From: Gnetum montanum
Lineage: Eukaryota; Streptophyta; Gnetopsida; Gnetales; Gnetaceae
Direction of reading: 5' to 3'
NCBI GenBank assembly: GCA_015680685.1
Contig: MNCI01013742.1
Location: forward strand, 65,203 to 129,202
Length of the DNA stretch: 64,000 bases
The position numbers were made by a program, and so were the translations under genes. The notes under the pieces were generated by a model that did no database searches, was not told the DNA's origin, and was given only the letters and a program-made list of their open reading frames with translations. Positions 1 through 10,959 of the stretch are shown piece after piece (within the stretch, counting starts at the first letter, position 1; every line of letters begins with the position of its first letter).

Positions 1-1222
1 GGAAAACTACAAAAGAGTATAATAAGGATCCTTCTATAACAAAAATGGAGGTCCAATTCTATGATGAGGAGGATGCATCACTTAACAAGGTAATAAACAA
101 AAAAACCTTGCCTATGTAAAAATCTATTTCTGATATTTCAACAAAGGTTAAAAAATTATGGGACTCTTTCGATGAGAAATTCCAATATGCTATGAAAATT
201 ACAGAAGCATCCAAAGAACATAATAGTGATTGTGAACACAAGAGATGAAAAGAAGCTAAACATGCCTACCAAAGAGGTAAGGGCAAGGCTGCTACAGTAG
301 AAGAAGTTGTGGAAATCGACTTAGATGATGATACTCATTGTGGCATCTATCAATACGAACATCCAAAGGGGTGTTATCCTAGGGTGTCACACCTACAAGA
401 GTCTGGGATGTACACATTGAATTCTCAACTAGCATGTAGGTAAGCACCCAAATGATTATCTTATCCTCAAGGCAATCCAAGACAGTTCCATTGGCAACAA
501 CAAGCTTATTACACAAGTGTAGTTCCACCACAACTATATGAAAAATACCAACAATGGCACCAACCACAATCATGGGGAATGCCACTGCCAAGGCAATAGT
601 ACCCCTATAGGCAATCATATCCATATGGGTACTATGTTCAACAATCCATGTCTCCATGAAGTTCTGCAAGTCACGCCTCATTCCAACATCGCTATTACCC
701 TCCAAAGTATTATTGAAATCATTCATCATCTACTTGAGGAAAGCACACATACTCATACCACCTTATACATCTATCTACACATATCCCTCCTTCCTCTACC
801 CAGTTACCTCATGCTCCATCCATGCAGAGTGAAATTCCCCCATAGCCATAGCAACAAAATGCTATGAGGGCTGTGAATTTACAACTAGCCTTCCAGCCAC
901 GTGGGTCAGATAATCGATCTAGAAAATGATCATTTTTTTTACCCAATAGTCTTTCCAAACCCTCACAACCTGATGTGGCTAGTCACCCTACATATTTAAC
1001 ACCCTCATCCTCTACATCAAATACATTCAAGAGCCCTTCAAACCAAATTCCACATTAGATCTACATTGTGATGCTAACTCATAATGTTTCTGATTGGATC
1101 AAGGCTAGCAACCTTCCCACGAAAAGATTTAACCCAGGGAATCCTCTCATTTACTTGCAGATCGTTGGACATGAGCCATATAAGGCTCTTCTTAATTTTG
1201 GTTTTAGTGTCAATCTCATCTA
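1..1222 (+). pseudogene. gag and first part of protease of the outer gypsy element (decayed)
   Basis: On the + strand one broken frame runs through this stretch. It starts with a charged segment (about 1-350), passes into a tract rich in P, Q, Y and S (about 470-1050), as in the tail of many plant gypsy gag proteins, and ends in a protease-like sequence at 1068-1222. That last part has the pattern 'ALLNFGFSVNLI', where a working retroviral-type protease would have ALLDTGA..NL; the catalytic Asp is therefore Asn here. Many stops break the frame, so this is a pseudogene. The rest of the protein resumes at 8781 beyond an inserted chromovirus. The element's 5' LTR is outside the window. Family assignment rests on the downstream RT. 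Confidence 0.6.
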
Positions 1223-1699
1223 TGACATCCCATTCTCGAATGTCGTAAAAATACAAATGCTTAATTTATTATATTCATTATGGATAACATATCAAAAATA
1301 TTATAAACACTTAAGTAATGAATTAATCAAGGAAAAAAAATGAAAAAATTATATTAATGGAAGAGAGTACTCTAACGTCCTTTTGGGTTGTCTTCCTATA
1401 CCACTTAAGCCTTAGAGGCAAGCCAACACTGCCACAACAGTTAGGTTATCCTACCAAAGGGGTGATTAGTCCCTTTTTATCTTGCTTCACCTAGCTCCTA
1501 TTACTTTCCTCTCCAGGCTTCACAACTCCATGCTAGCATGACCTCTAAACCTGGCCTTAAATGGCATAGGCCAAACCATTGCCCAAGGAATACATGAATA
1601 GTCATAACTCCTCATAACGAGGTGCCCCTTCATTAGAAGGTTAAGTACATTGTTTACAATTTTTTCCACCCTTAACAAGGAATGGAACATTATAATATA
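1223..1699 (-). repeat. 3' LTR of the chromovirus
   Basis: About 477 bp, a direct repeat of 8270-8775. On the + strand it starts TGACATC and ends near the AATATA before the purine tract. Shared stretches include the segments beginning AATTTATTATATTCAT and ATGAATAGYCATAACTCCTC. It is shorter than the other copy mainly because of a missing tract near the start of the LTR. The right boundary is uncertain by a few bases. Confidence 0.85.
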
Positions 1700-1708
1700 C
1701 CCTCCTTA
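1700..1708 (-). other. Polypurine tract of the chromovirus
   Basis: Read on the - strand this is a short purine run (AAGGAGGG) directly before the 3' LTR, the place where plus-strand DNA synthesis is primed in LTR retrotransposons. Position and composition support it; the tract is short. Confidence 0.5.
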
Positions 1709-1874
1709 AGCATCTAGCTCATCCTCAAGTGCTTCCTTCATATCCATCTACTCAATGGCTACTTCATCGTTATGCTTCTCAACTTCAGTTCCCTTATTTT
1801 CCTCATTATTATCTATACAAATAAAAGATCAAAATTTATAAACATAATTTATTACATCCATAATAAATTCAGCC

Positions 1875-2290
1875 TATCATTTAATATTTGGATGATCAAA
1901 AAGTTGAGGGTAAGTATTTAAAATAAACTCCCTGTTTTCCCAAGTCCGTTGATTATAATTTGACCATTAAACAAGTACTTCATTGATAGTTTTATTTATA
2001 ACTTCTTGGTTCATTTTTCTTTAATAGAAATGAGTTTTACTTGAAAGTTGGCATTGGATCATAATGGCAAAGTATTCCAATCTAATACATATGGTACATC
2101 ATTTTCATGAAATTTCTCTAACAAGCTCACATGAAAAACTGGATGAATTTTTAAGGTTTTTGGAAGATTTAGTCGATATGTGACTTTGCCAATTCTTTTA
2201 GAGATTTCAAAAGGTTCACAAAATCTAGGTTCTAATTTAGTATATTTTCCCAATTTAAGAGAACTTCTGGTAGGTTTTACTCTCAATAAT
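1875..2290 (-). pseudogene. Integrase C-terminus and chromodomain of the chromovirus
   Basis: The segment 2059-2286 encodes the end of integrase with the typical plant gypsy wording '[16 protein letters not shown]' and '[12 protein letters not shown]'. Downstream on the - strand, about 1880-2005, the frame gives 'VLV*WSNYNQRTWENREFI', a chromodomain core (aromatic residues W..Y and W E) with one in-frame TAG. Chromodomains at this place bind modified histones and steer insertion; they define the chromovirus branch. The stop before the domain means this copy could not make it intact. Confidence 0.75.
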
Positions 2291-3331
2291 ACTTGATCCC
2301 CTACTTAGAGTTCTTTTTTAAGTTGACATTGATCTGCATATCCTTTATATTAATCTTGGGCAGCTTGCAAATTTTTTGTAACCCTTGTAACAATGTTTTC
2401 CATTATTTTCATTTCTTCTTCCTTTCATTCCGCTCTTAAGGTTGGATCTACCTAGGTTAATGATGTATGACAGTTACATCCATATACTACTTCGAATGGT
2501 GTTTGATGTATGGAACCTTGATAATTGTCATTGTAGAAAATTTTGCCTAATGCAAATAATTCTCCCAAGTTTTTAGTCTACTCCCAACATAGCTTTGTAG
2601 GATATCTTCTAATATTCTATTCACTCATTCATTTTATCCATCAGTTTCAAGGTGATGTGCTAAATTTCAATTAGGTTCCAAGCTCTCTAAAGAAATTTTT
2701 CTAGAATTCAGATACAAATTTAGGATCTCTGTCCGAAGTGATAGATTTTGGACAACCATGTAATCAAAATATTCCTCGTATGAATTTTTGGGCTATTTCT
2801 TCTGCTGTGTTTGTATATTTCAAAGCTATAAAATGTACCATCTTTGATAGACGATCAACTACTACAAAAATTGAGTCATTTTATTTTTTGATTACTAGCA
2901 ATCCCACAATGAAATCCATAGTGATATCTTCCCATTTCCAGATTGGAACTTCCAAGGGTTGTAATAATCCACTAGGTTTCCTCTATTCAACTTTTATTCT
3001 GACATGTTGGGCAACTTTTAATATATGTGGACACATCATTCTTCATTCCAAGCCAAAAATAAGATTTGTGAATTATGATAGAGTTCTTAATATAACTTGG
3101 GTGTCCTACATATGGTACTTCATGTGCTTCACATAATAATTTTAGTCTCCAATTTTCTTCTAGTATGCATACTCTTTGTCCTTTCATCAATAAACCATTA
3201 GAAGTAAGTTGGCATTGAGGCTCATTGAAAATATTGGTTAAAATCTTTATAAAGTAAGGGTCTTCTTTTATTTGTTTCTTAATTTCTTCTTCCATAAAGG
3301 TCATTACTACACCTATCATTAAATTCCACAT
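2290..3331 (-). pseudogene. Integrase (zinc-binding and catalytic core) of the chromovirus
   Basis: At 2987-3331 the frame shows the H2C2 zinc-binding part: 'HEVPYVGHPSYIKN' followed by 'SCPTCQ' (His-His-Cys-Cys all present), preceded by a linker 'LTSNGLLMKGQRVCI'. The catalytic core continues at about 2450-2980 in more than one frame; the second Asp lies in 'SITSDRDPKFVSEF' near 2700-2740. The region between is broken by shifts and stops. Integrase would join the cDNA to host DNA; this copy cannot. Confidence 0.75.
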
Positions 3332-3339
3332 TCAACTAA

Positions 3340-3895
3340 GGGCATCAATTGCCACATTTTTCTTGCTAGGAACATATTTGATTTCAAATCATATTCTGCT
3401 AAAAATTCTATCCATCACCTTTGATGAGTATTCAAAATAGGTTGTCTTTGCAAATATTCTAAAATTTTATGATCTATTTTTAGTACAAACTTCTTTCCAC
3501 AAAGATAATGTCTACAAACTTTCAGAGCATGAACAATTGCAAGCAATTCTAGATCATGGGTTGAGTAATTTACCTCAGCTCCTCATAATTTACGAGATTC
3601 ATAACATACCACTTTATCTTTCTATGAAAGAACTACATCGATTCGTATTCCACAGGCATCCGTGGATACTTCAAATGGTAGATCTTAATTTGTAATTGTT
3701 AAAATAGGTGCTATTTTAAGTAGCATCTTTAATCTAAGAAAAGATTCCCTACATTTTTCATCAAATTTGAACTCACATTTTTCCTGCAAAATGTTAGTTA
3801 ATGGGGCTACCAAGGTATGATAATTTTTAATGAAATATCAATAAAAACCAGGTAACCCTAAGAAACTTCGAACTACTATAACATCTTTTAATTTA
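3340..3895 (-). pseudogene. RNase H domain of the chromovirus
   Basis: Between RT and integrase the - strand reads 'FEVSTDACG', then 'YSTHDLELLAIVHALKVCRHYLCG' and 'FVLKIDHKILEYL'. These are the usual gypsy RNase H landmarks: the first Asp (TDA), the Glu (LEL) and the next Asp (TDH-like, here IDHK). Several stops break the frame. RNase H removes the RNA strand during reverse transcription. Confidence 0.7.
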
Positions 3896-3897
3896 TG

Positions 3898-4717
3898 TCA
3901 ATCTTGGATTGCACTAATTTTTGCTAGATCCACTTGCAATCCTTTCTTGGAAACTATATGTCCTAAGTATGAAACTTCTTCCTTAAAGAGTTCACATTTA
4001 CTCAATTTAGCTTTTAATTGATGTTCTTTAAGAATTTCCATTGTAGTTTTCAAATGTTCGATATGCACTTCTCTTGATTTAGAATAAACAAGTATATCAT
4101 CCATAAATAATATAACAAATTGATTAAGATATTCACAAAAAAATATTTTTCATTAATGCCATAAATGTTGCAGGTGCATTAGTTAATCCAAACTACATCA
4201 CAACAAATTCATATAATTCATATCTGATTCTAAAAGTAGTTTTCCCAACATCTTTCTCCTTAATCCTTATTTGGTGATAACCTGATTTTAAATCAATCTT
4301 TGAGAAATAACATGCACCCATAAGTTGATCAAATAAATCATCAATTCTAGGTAAAGGATAAGTATTTTTAATCGTCACTTTATTTAATGCTCTATAATCA
4401 ATGCATAATCTTAGAGTACCATCTTTATTTTTGATGAATAAAATTGGTGCACCCCAAGGTGATACGCTAGGTCTAATTTTCCCTTCTTCCAATAATTGGT
4501 CTAATCGTACTTTTAATTCTCTTAATTCTAAAGTAGAAAATCTATAAGGAGCTTTTGAGATAGGTTGTATACTAGGAAAAATATCAATTGCATGTTCAAC
4601 AGTTCTTTTTAGAGAAAATTCTCTAGTTTCACCAAATACTAAATCTTTATATTCTTTAAGTTCATTTAGGATCTCAACACTCAAGAATTTTTGAGGTTGG
4701 ATTACTTTAACAACCAA
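3898..4717 (-). pseudogene. Reverse transcriptase of the chromovirus
   Basis: 4193-4717 encodes the fingers and palm: '[20 protein letters not shown]', '[13 protein letters not shown]', '[15 protein letters not shown]'. 3898-4104 encodes the palm end and thumb: 'MDDILVYSKS' (catalytic FMDD box) and 'LSKCELFKEEVSYLGHIVS'. About 90 bp between them (around 4105-4192) read the MPFGL..A.ATF region in shifted form. RT order and wording are standard for plant gypsy elements. At least one frame change splits the domain. Confidence 0.85.
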
Positions 4718-4861
4718 AATTGTAGCACCTTTTTTTACTAATCTTTTAACTTGCTTAATAGTTATCGTATGAATTTTCTTTGTTGTTCCTAACCCCTTAG
4801 AACCTTGACTCTGTCAGTGGTTGGGACTTTTAAAATATGAGTTCCAAAGTGGGTAGTAACA

Positions 4862-5160
4862 TCAAGTTTTTTGTAGAAAAGATATTCCTAAAATTGCATT
4901 AACATCACCTAGTTCAAATTCAAAAAATTCATCAATGAAGTGCATATTTTGCAAGGTAAAATTTATTTTTTCAGACCTGGTATGTTTGCTCATAGTTTTT
5001 CCATCTGCCAGTTCTATCTTAATAATTTTCTTGGAAGGAAGACTTAATTTCAATAAATTAATTAACTTTGGAGAAATAAAGTTATCGTTGGTACCACTAT
5101 CAATAAAAAATTTAATTTGTTCACCTTCAATTGAACCTTCAAAAATTAGTAAAGTAAATT
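4862..5160 (-). pseudogene. Aspartic protease of the chromovirus
   Basis: The - strand reads 'FFIDSGTNDNFISPKLINKL' (about 5045-5110) with an intact DSG active site, then 'ELADGKTM' and, at 4862-4900, 'GDVNAILGISFLQ', which is the expected hydrophobic G.D.ILG end motif. It lies between the gag zinc knuckle and RT, as in other gypsy polyproteins. It processes Gag-Pol in an active element. Confidence 0.75.
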
Positions 5161-5169
5161 GAAATTTTC

Positions 5170-6350
5170 ATAAACTTGATTTAGTTTATGCAGATATCTT
5201 CTTGATGGTTGTTGTAGTGGCTGGAACTTTTCCTTTGTTCATGTTTGGGTTTGGTTTCTAATTTCTAATTTGGTTGGTCCTTTGTATTTTTGCTTAAAAT
5301 TTTGGGCAGTCTCATTTAAGATGATCCTCGTCACAAAAGAAACATCTAGATCCTAGTTGAGCTTTTTTTGTTGGTATCTCTTCTAGCATTGCTTGTGGAA
5401 AAGGGCTTTGTCAAAAATTTTCTTGTCAAAGGGTCACTCGTATTTGATTTGATTCCTTATAATCCTTAGTAATTATATATGCTTCATCAATAGTTTTGGG
5501 ATTATGGGCTCATGTTTGACGATGTAATTGAGCATGTAATCCTCCAATGAATTTTGAAGCTAATTCTCCCTCATCCTGGTGACTTACATACCAAGAAAGA
5601 TCACAAAATTCTTTGTAGTTATCATCTATGGATCATTTTCCCAACTTTAAGGAATTAAATCTCATTTTACGCTCTTTGAGAAAAGAATTAGATAAAAATT
5701 AAGCCAATTTGTAATCAAACCTTGAGATCTCATCCCATGCCACCATGTTGTTGCAAGTCCTCTTAAATACAAGGAGATAACTTCTAAACATTCACAGCTT
5801 AACAAATTCAACATATCAAAGTAATTTTTCATCGTATCAAGCCAATCCTTTACCTTAGCACTCGATCCAAGGGCTTCATCATAATGATCTAATTTTACTT
5901 TCTTAGCATGCACTTATGTCACTAATTCTCTAGATGGATTAAGCCAATTCCCATATCCTTCACTCTTGATTTTAGTTCTATAGTCTACAAGGTGGATTTC
6001 AATATCCTGTTCATAATAGGTGGAGGTTGTGTTTATTGTGGATTCCTAGTGGGAGGTTGATCTTGATGTTTTTCTCTAGGTAGACCGTGGATAGGATTGG
6101 AAGGTTGAATAAGATGGTTGGTTAATTACTTGATGGAGTTAGCAAAGGAATCCATCTTGCCTTGTACTTTGAACCATTTATCCTCTAAATTTTGGGACAA
6201 TTTTTTAATTTCTTTAGACATATTTGGCATCTCTGTCCCGAACCCTTGGTTTGAGTGTCGAAGAACTCTTCTTGAACATCCCTGATCTCATTAATTTATT
6301 CTTCAAGGACATTCATTTGGTTATTCACCTGGGCTAACATTTCTCTCCAA
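5170..6350 (-). pseudogene. Gag of the chromovirus
   Basis: The best preserved part, 5662-5913, contains 'SSAKVKDWLDTMKNYFDML' and 'ATTWWHGM', hallmark wording of the plant retrotransposon gag family. Near 5300-5350 a zinc knuckle can be read as 'CFFCDEDHLK*DC', a CCHC with one stop inside. The frame is broken by several stops and shifts. Gag forms the particle that packages element RNA. Confidence 0.7.
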
Positions 6351-6354
6351 TTTA

Positions 6355-8254
6355 TTCTTTGGATTCTGTACATTGGTATGTTGAGAATTCTTAGCCTCTA
6401 TGGCCCTTTTATGGGATTTGAAATCATTTAGTTAGTTGTGGGAGAAGTTGAGACTATTATGGATTTCTCATCGAATCCTAATTATTTTTGGGACCTAAAT
6501 CAAGGAAATAAAAGTTAATTTTATATCATTCAAAAGATAAATGTGACCATTCTGTTGAGTCCAAAAGATTCAATTTTTTGGAATCAATTTTTGTTTGGTT
6601 GAAAATGGACTCCAGATTCAAAAGTTATAGTTGTTTTAAGTTTTCTTAATTTTTTTATGTTTTTTGAGACTTCTTGAGAGGTCACCCATCCCAGCTTTAC
6701 TCCAGGACATGCATGCTTAATGATAAAATTTTTATTTATATTACTACCATCATGCCAATTGATATTTTTGTAAATAATTGAATGCATATTTTCTCTTAAA
6801 CTAACACTAATGGTGCAATTTTTTCTTTTTTTCTTTTTTTTTGAAAAATTTCCATTAGTTGATGAAAATTTCAAAATTTTTGTTAATTGTTAGAAAAAAT
6901 TTCAATTTTTTCATCAAGTAACAAACAATTGATTCAAGGTCCGCACATTGGCTAGAAGGCGGTGATGGATGTCATGAGAGGCGGTGATAGGTAGTGCAGG
7001 AGGTGGTGATGGGTAGCATGGCATGAGAGGTGGTGATAGGCGGTGCACATAAGCAACAGTGGAAAGAATAGTGGAGATGTGAATTTTGTTTACCCCAGTT
7101 GGGGTTGGCCTTTAGGACCAGATTTCATTTTAGCTGTGGCTGGCAATAGCTGGCCATGGCTTCGTTGCAGCCTTGTGGCAGCTGACCAAGACTTGGCCAC
7201 AACCTTGCCACAACTAGTCTCGATTGGTCGCAAGGCAAAAAAAATTTTATTTTATTTTTTAAAAATAATATAGAATAATACAACGTTAGTTCTTATTCTA
7301 TTTTCATACTTCATGGTGCCACAACTGGTAGGGTGTATGATTGGTCGATGTTTTGTTTCTTTTCTTTTTATACTACTATGACCGAAATTTCTGTTGCCCA
7401 TCAACATCCTTTAAAATCCTATACTCTATGTTTTATACTTTTGATCATGTGTATGATCTTAAGTTATGATCATCCTAAGAAATTTTTTAATCATTACAAT
7501 CCTTAATTGTACCTTCATTTTCTTAAAGATGAGAGGGCTATAAAGAGTAAGATTATGGATGCCCAAAAAGGTCAATTGGCTTTATAGCAAGCTCGAAGTT
7601 AAGAGAAAATCAGTGAGGCACTTTCATGTATTTTTATTATTTTATTATTTGTTAATTGATACTCACCATCTGGATACTCATGCACATTTACTTCAAATTG
7701 ATAATGATTGATTTTAGATAATATCTATTTTATTTATTATTATATTTTTCACTCTTTTCTTTTTTTGGTTTGTTGATTTGTTCATAACTCATAATTTAAA
7801 TTTTGTTTCTACAAAGAAAGGAAAAGGAATGACAAAGAGACATAGATGATTAATCAATATAGATGGAAATGTTGAAGACTCAACTTCAAAGAAAAGAGGA
7901 ATCAATAGTTGTAGCAAGACTTGGGACTAAATATATCAAATAGTTATGTGATAGACTATCTAGATGTAAAGTAGTGTTTAGCAAAGCAAATGCTACTATG
8001 GAAGAGAGAGAATCCAAATTGAAGATAGTTATATATATTCTTGAATCATTCAATCATAAAAAATAATTACAGTTGCCCCTTTTCTTTATTTTCCCATTCT
8101 ACCTTTTTTTTATGATGTACTTCCTCTTCATTCCTTTTGATAATAAAAAAATAATATTTTCCTCCATGTTGTTATTTTTCTAAAATGTACTTGTGTTCTA
8201 TGATAATAATAAAATAAGGTTTTTCTTCCACTTTGGTTCTTAAATCCTACTTTT
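6355..8254 (-). other. Long leader of the chromovirus between primer site and gag
   Basis: About 1.9 kb with no convincing coding sequence on either strand. It holds oligo-T/A tracts around 6820-6900, a GGTGGTGAT-type minisatellite at 6955-7050, and a moderately GC-rich patch at 7080-7230. A short + strand ORF at 7043-7273 has low-complexity content and no family resemblance, and I treat it as chance. Confidence 0.45.
6955..7050. repeat. GGYGGTGATRGGY minisatellite
   Basis: Four to five degenerate units built on GGCGGTGAT / GGTGGTGATGGG, separated by variants of GGTAGTGCA and GCATGAGA, follow each other over about 95 bp. It lies in the untranslated leader of the chromovirus. Confidence 0.65.
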
Positions 8255-8265
8255 CTTCGATACCA
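8255..8265 (-). other. Primer binding site (tRNA-iMet-like) of the chromovirus
   Basis: On the - strand, four bases after the 5' LTR end, TGGTATCGAAG matches the start of the common plant site TGGTATCAGAG, complementary to the 3' end of initiator tRNA-Met. Position next to the LTR and the match support it. Confidence 0.65.
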
Positions 8266-8269
8266 AATG

Positions 8270-8775
8270 TGACATCTTGTTCCCAAATGTTGTAAAAATT
8301 GGAATGCCTAATTTATTATATTCATCATGGATAACATATCAGAAATATTATAAAAACTTAAGTAATGAATTAATTAGCAAATAAATAATTGATACTAAAT
8401 AATTAAGGAAAAAAATGAAAAAATTATATTAATGGAAGAGAGTACTGTAATGCCCTTTTAGATTGTCTTTCTATGCCACTTAAGCCTTAGAGGCAATCTG
8501 ACACTACCACCATGGTTAGGCTATCCTACTAAAGGGGTGATCAGTCCTTTTTTTTTTTTTTTGCTTCACTCGACTCTTGTTACTCACCTCTCTAGGCTCT
8601 ACAACTCCATGTCAACATGACCTCTAATCCCAATCTTAAATGGCATAGGTCAAACCCTTTCCCAAGGGATACATGAATAGCCATAACTCCTCATAATGAG
8701 GTGCCCCTTCATTAGAAGGTTAATTACATTGTTTATAATTTTTTTCACCCTTAACAAGGGATGAGATGTTACTTC
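8270..8775 (-). repeat. 5' LTR of the chromovirus
   Basis: About 506 bp, direct repeat of 1223-1699. On the + strand it starts TGACATC and ends TTACTTC, directly followed by the duplicated target ATCTC. A poly-T run of about 18 bases (8549-8566) is an expansion relative to the other copy. Confidence 0.85.
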
Positions 8776-8780
8776 ATCTC

Positions 8781-9660
8781 TCATGACATGTATAAAGCCT
8801 AAAACCTACTACCTCTCAAGAAGAGCAACATATGTTTAGAATTGGCAAACTAATCAATCATTGTTCCTTTGGGATTAGTGGAAGACATTGTAACCATAGT
8901 TAGTGGGTGGTCCTATTGTACTGATTTTTCAGTAATCAAGGTTGAGAACTACAAAGGTAACTTCCCCATCATTATGGGAAGGACATGGTTGAGCATAGTA
9001 GATGCATGTATGGGTATAAGGGGCCTCTTCTTGGAAATCTCCAAGGAAAATGAATTGGAAGTTTAGAGAAGAAGCATGTTCCATGTATTGTGTACAATGA
9101 TAATGAGTGCAATTGCATGCAAAAGATCTAGCCCATCAAAAGTACATTAATTAAAGCATGTAGTCAGTATGCACATGAACAAGATATCCAAAGATGTCTA
9201 TACGTTGTAGCCACAAAATAGGAGGGCATCCATTGGCTAACAGCTAACTCTGATAACAACACACGATGCATGAAACCAACTAAGAGCCTGACATGTGTTT
9301 ATGTCGAAGGCATGGATAAACTTAAGCAAGTTCATCACCAACTCTCTAATGATGAGGATGATGATACCTATTGAGAAGAGCTAAAAATCCCTAATAGCTT
9401 CAAGAAGAAGCCCTTAGAGTTGAAAACTCTACTAGCCAACATAGAGTATGCATTCTAGACAATGGAAAGCTAATCATAATCAATGCCAAACATGCTCCTG
9501 AATAAAAAGAAAAGCTGTTATAGGTGATTAAGAAATGGGTAACAGCATTTTCTTTTTCATATCTTGAGTTGACTGGAATTGATCCAAGGATATGCTAGCA
9601 TCATATTTACACTGACTTGGCCATGAAGCCAAGAAGGTAGCTGTAGTGATAACTAAACCC
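8781..9660 (+). pseudogene. Second half of the outer element's protease and linker
   Basis: Right after the chromovirus the outer element resumes with 'ELAN', a stop, and then 'GLVEDIVTIVSGWSYCTDFSVI', followed by 'FPIIMGRTWLSIVDACMG' (8869-9066), the G.P.ILGR.WL end of a retroelement protease. From about 9070 to 9660 the frame keeps some acidic wording but is shredded by stops. This is the spacer between protease and RT. Confidence 0.65.
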
Positions 9661-9664
9661 CAAA

Positions 9665-10140
9665 TTGAAGCAGATAGTCAAGGAGGAAATAGAACAACTC
9701 CTCAAGGAAGGGTTTATCTATCCCATCATGGATAGCAAGCGGATTAGCCCACTTTTAATTGTGCCAAAGAAAGGTGGTAAGTGGTGGGTCCACATTGATT
9801 TTAGGCTATTGAATATGGCAACATTTAAAGATCATTTTCCATTGCCATTTGTGGACCAAGTGTTGGACACTATTTCCAGGCATTGCTATTATAGCTTCTT
9901 GGATGGTTATAGTAGCTATAACCAAATGCAAATTGCACCAAAAGATCAAGCCAAGACAACATTCATGAGTTCCTAGGGGACTTTTTCATATTGTAAGATG
10001 CCATTTGGTTTATGTAATATCCTTACAACATTTTTAACTCCTAGTCCTTAGTATTTTTCAACAAAAAATTAGTAGTGGGGTAGAAGTCTTTATGGATGAC
10101 TTCTCTACCTATGAGGCTATGTTTGAGTAAGCCCTGGATC
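9665..10140 (+). pseudogene. Reverse transcriptase of the outer gypsy element
   Basis: 9665-9976 is open and reads 'EEIEQLLKEGFIYPIMDS', 'LIVPKKGGKWWVHIDFRLLN', 'FKDHFPLPFVDQVLDTI', 'FLDGYSSYNQMQIAPKDQAK'. After a stop the frame continues with 'MPFGLCN' (about 10000) and the catalytic box 'VFMDDFSTYEAM' (10081-10125). The 'FLDGYS.YNQ' wording differs from the chromovirus '[10 protein letters not shown]' and points to the OTA branch. Several stops and a disrupted 10020-10075 segment make it inactive. Confidence 0.8.
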
Positions 10141-10329
10141 GCCTTGAGCATGTTGTAAATAGATGTGTTGAAATAAATCTTAGGCTCAATTAGTAGAAAA
10201 TCCATTTAATGGTCTAGGAAGGTATAGTATTAGAGCACATAATTTCACAAAAAGGGATTAAGGTAGACCCCAAAAGGATAAGGGTCATCCAAGGAATAAC
10301 CCACCAACCAAAAACTGTTAAATATGTTC

Positions 10330-10880
10330 AGTTATTCCTTGGACATACTAGCTACTATTGGTAATTCATAGAGAATTTTTCTAAGATTGCAAAGCTATTG
10401 GTTGAGCTTATGAAGAAAGATGCTCCATTTATTTGGACCAAGAAATATGAACATGCATTCTAGCAATTAAGAGACAAAATTGTAGAAGCTCTAATTCTAC
10501 AAACACCAAGCTAGTCTAGACCATTCCACATAATGATGGATGTCTCTAATTATGCCTTGGGAGCTATTCTTATGTAGTTGGATGACAAGAGGCATCTATA
10601 TTACATCCACTACGTGAGCTGAAGCATTCTGGATGCATAGTTAAATTACACCATAACTCAAATTGAATTAATGGTAGTGGTGTATGCTCTTGAAAAGCTT
10701 AGGTATTATTGACTTGGTTATATGGTATTTATGTACATAGACCATAGTTCCATCCACTTCCTAATGAACAAGCCAATGGTAAGCCCCTATATCATATGGT
10801 GGCTCATAATCTTGCAAGAATTTGATCTCACAATGATAGATTGGAAAGGGACTGAGAATGTGGTCGCTAACCACCTCCCC
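10330..10880 (+). pseudogene. RNase H of the outer gypsy element
   Basis: The + strand reads 'APFIWTKKYEHAF', 'MMDVSNYALGAILM', 'YTITQIELMVVVYALEKLRYY', 'VFMYIDHSSIHFLMNK', 'WKGTENVVANHL'. The Asp, Glu, Asp and final N..A.HL landmarks of a gypsy RNase H are all recognisable, with stops in between. It sits directly after RT. Confidence 0.7.
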
Positions 10881-10959
10881 TGACTAAGGTGGGATAATAA
10901 AGAGGAGGAGAGTCCAATCTTTGATCAAATTTTATATGAACTCCTCTTTACAGGAGCAA

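Larger units (their letters stand above)
1223..8775 (-). mobile_element. Chromovirus (Ty3/gypsy) nested in the outer element's protease
   Basis: Two related direct repeats (1223-1699 and 8270-8775) bound a 6.6-kb interior that encodes, on the - strand, gag, protease, RT, RNase H, integrase and a chromodomain in chromovirus order. A tRNA-iMet-like primer site lies inside the 5' LTR (8255-8265) and a purine tract inside the 3' LTR (1700-1708). Flanks read ATCTA (1218-1222) and ATCTC (8776-8780), a 5-bp target duplication with one mismatch. Removing the element plus one duplicate puts the outer protease back in one frame, which supports these ends. All ORFs carry stops or shifts and the LTRs differ at many positions, so the insertion is old. 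Confidence 0.88.

Noticed and set aside
538-867. 109-codon + strand ORF rich in His and Ser
   Set aside because: Out-of-frame shadow of the P/Q/Y-rich gag tail of the outer element.
7043-7273. 76-codon + strand ORF in the chromovirus leader
   Set aside because: Opposite strand to the element, no family wording, moderately GC-rich patch only.
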